NCBI GenBank assembly: GCA_021813805.1
Contig: JAKAJL010000001.1
Location: forward strand, 120,870 to 184,869
Length of the DNA: 64,000 bases
Source: Pseudomonadota bacterium
GTDB lineage: Bacteria > Pseudomonadota > Alphaproteobacteria > Rhizobiales > Beijerinckiaceae
Reading direction: 5' to 3'
Below, piece after piece: positions 63,877 through 64,000 of the stretch. The stretch's first letter is position 1. The number at the start of each line of letters is the position of its first letter. The notes below the pieces were generated by a model. The model did not search any database and was not told where the DNA came from. It saw nothing but the letters and a program-made list of their open reading frames with translations. A program made the position numbers and the translations under genes.

Positions 63877-64000
63877 TTAAAGGCCAAGCCGACCCGCAAG
63901 CATCCTCATTTCATGGGGATCGAGATATTCCGTCGCCGAAAAACGGCGCGCGAGCGCGAATTCGAAGGCGCTCCAGCCGGGAAAGCCGGCGAGGACACGA
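63877..64000 (-). CDS. Unidentified protein, C-terminal fragment at the window edge
   Basis: The last 40 residues of a minus-strand gene enter the window, ending in FEFALARRFSATEYLDPHEM and then RMLAGRLGL before the TAA at 63877-63879. The fragment is too short to name the family. The GST gene starts 171 bp downstream of its end. Confidence 0.55.
   Translation of the reverse strand, partial: RVLAGFPGWSAFEFALARRFSATEYLDPHEMRMLAGRLGL

Overview
The window is a stretch of high-GC alphaproteobacterial chromosome. The best fit is a Hyphomicrobiales member of the Beijerinckiaceae/Methylocystaceae type. The evidence is the GapR (DUF2312) gene, the ffs-dnaX-ybaB-recR block, NodT-type outer-membrane efflux lipoprotein, porins with an N-terminal coiled coil, DUF1036 and DUF6894 proteins, and a FixK/FnrL-type box in front of hemN. 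The species cannot be named from the sequence alone. Most genes are housekeeping, tightly packed and often overlapping by a few bases. I saw no tRNA, rRNA operon, CRISPR array or prophage.

Layout. 1-2.9 kb: the end of a ribbon-helix-helix protein, a glyoxalase-like VOC protein, and a two-gene FAD-dependent sugar/alcohol dehydrogenase (Tat small subunit plus GMC subunit with a probable Fe-S cysteine cluster). 3.0-5.8 kb: divergent haem genes hemN and hemH with a FixK/Fnr box between them, then cutA. 5.8-8.9 kb: an accessory patch with an AT-rich secreted orphan, a hydroxylaminobenzene-mutase-like membrane protein, and a complete IS66-family element (single transposase, inverted repeats, perfect 8-bp target duplication) inserted in the last sense codons of that gene. 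9-21 kb: galE/galU, an outer-membrane barrel, an Old Yellow Enzyme, gapR, an N-formylglutamate amidohydrolase, pyruvate kinase, argE, apaG, and an apparently solitary cytosine-5 DNA methyltransferase with a small partner. 21-23.5 kb: rpmH-rnpA-yidC. 24-27.2 kb: recR, ybaB, dnaX and the 4.5S SRP RNA. 27.3-34.9 kb: HIT protein, nudC, a CBS protein, an XRE regulator, pabC/pabB, rmuC, then def-fmt-truA.

35-46.8 kb is the envelope and transport region. Two porins flank a minus-strand run of SulP transporter, response regulator, histidine kinase, an RND pump permease reduced to its first and last membrane segments, an intact periplasmic adaptor, an intact outer-membrane channel, and a cysteine-rich protein. 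46.8-51 kb: a His-rich secreted peptide, glucokinase, an exbB-exbD-tonB-like energy-transducing operon, a GNAT acetyltransferase, and a 35-base perfect palindrome. 51-55.9 kb: ppa, a sugar aminotransferase and a divergent sugar dehydrogenase, a ParA-type ATPase with a small unrecognised partner, and a phosphopantetheinyl transferase. 55.9-64 kb: CDP-diacylglycerol pyrophosphatase, FmdB zinc ribbon, ICMT-like methyltransferase, SDR, trxA, YgiQ radical SAM, an epimerase-like protein, queG and a GST.

The observations most worth following up are the in-frame gutted RND permease in an otherwise intact efflux operon, the ParA/small-protein pair as a possible cargo-positioning module, the IS66 insertion that supplies the stop codon of its target gene, the hemN FixK box, and the solitary methyltransferase pair.
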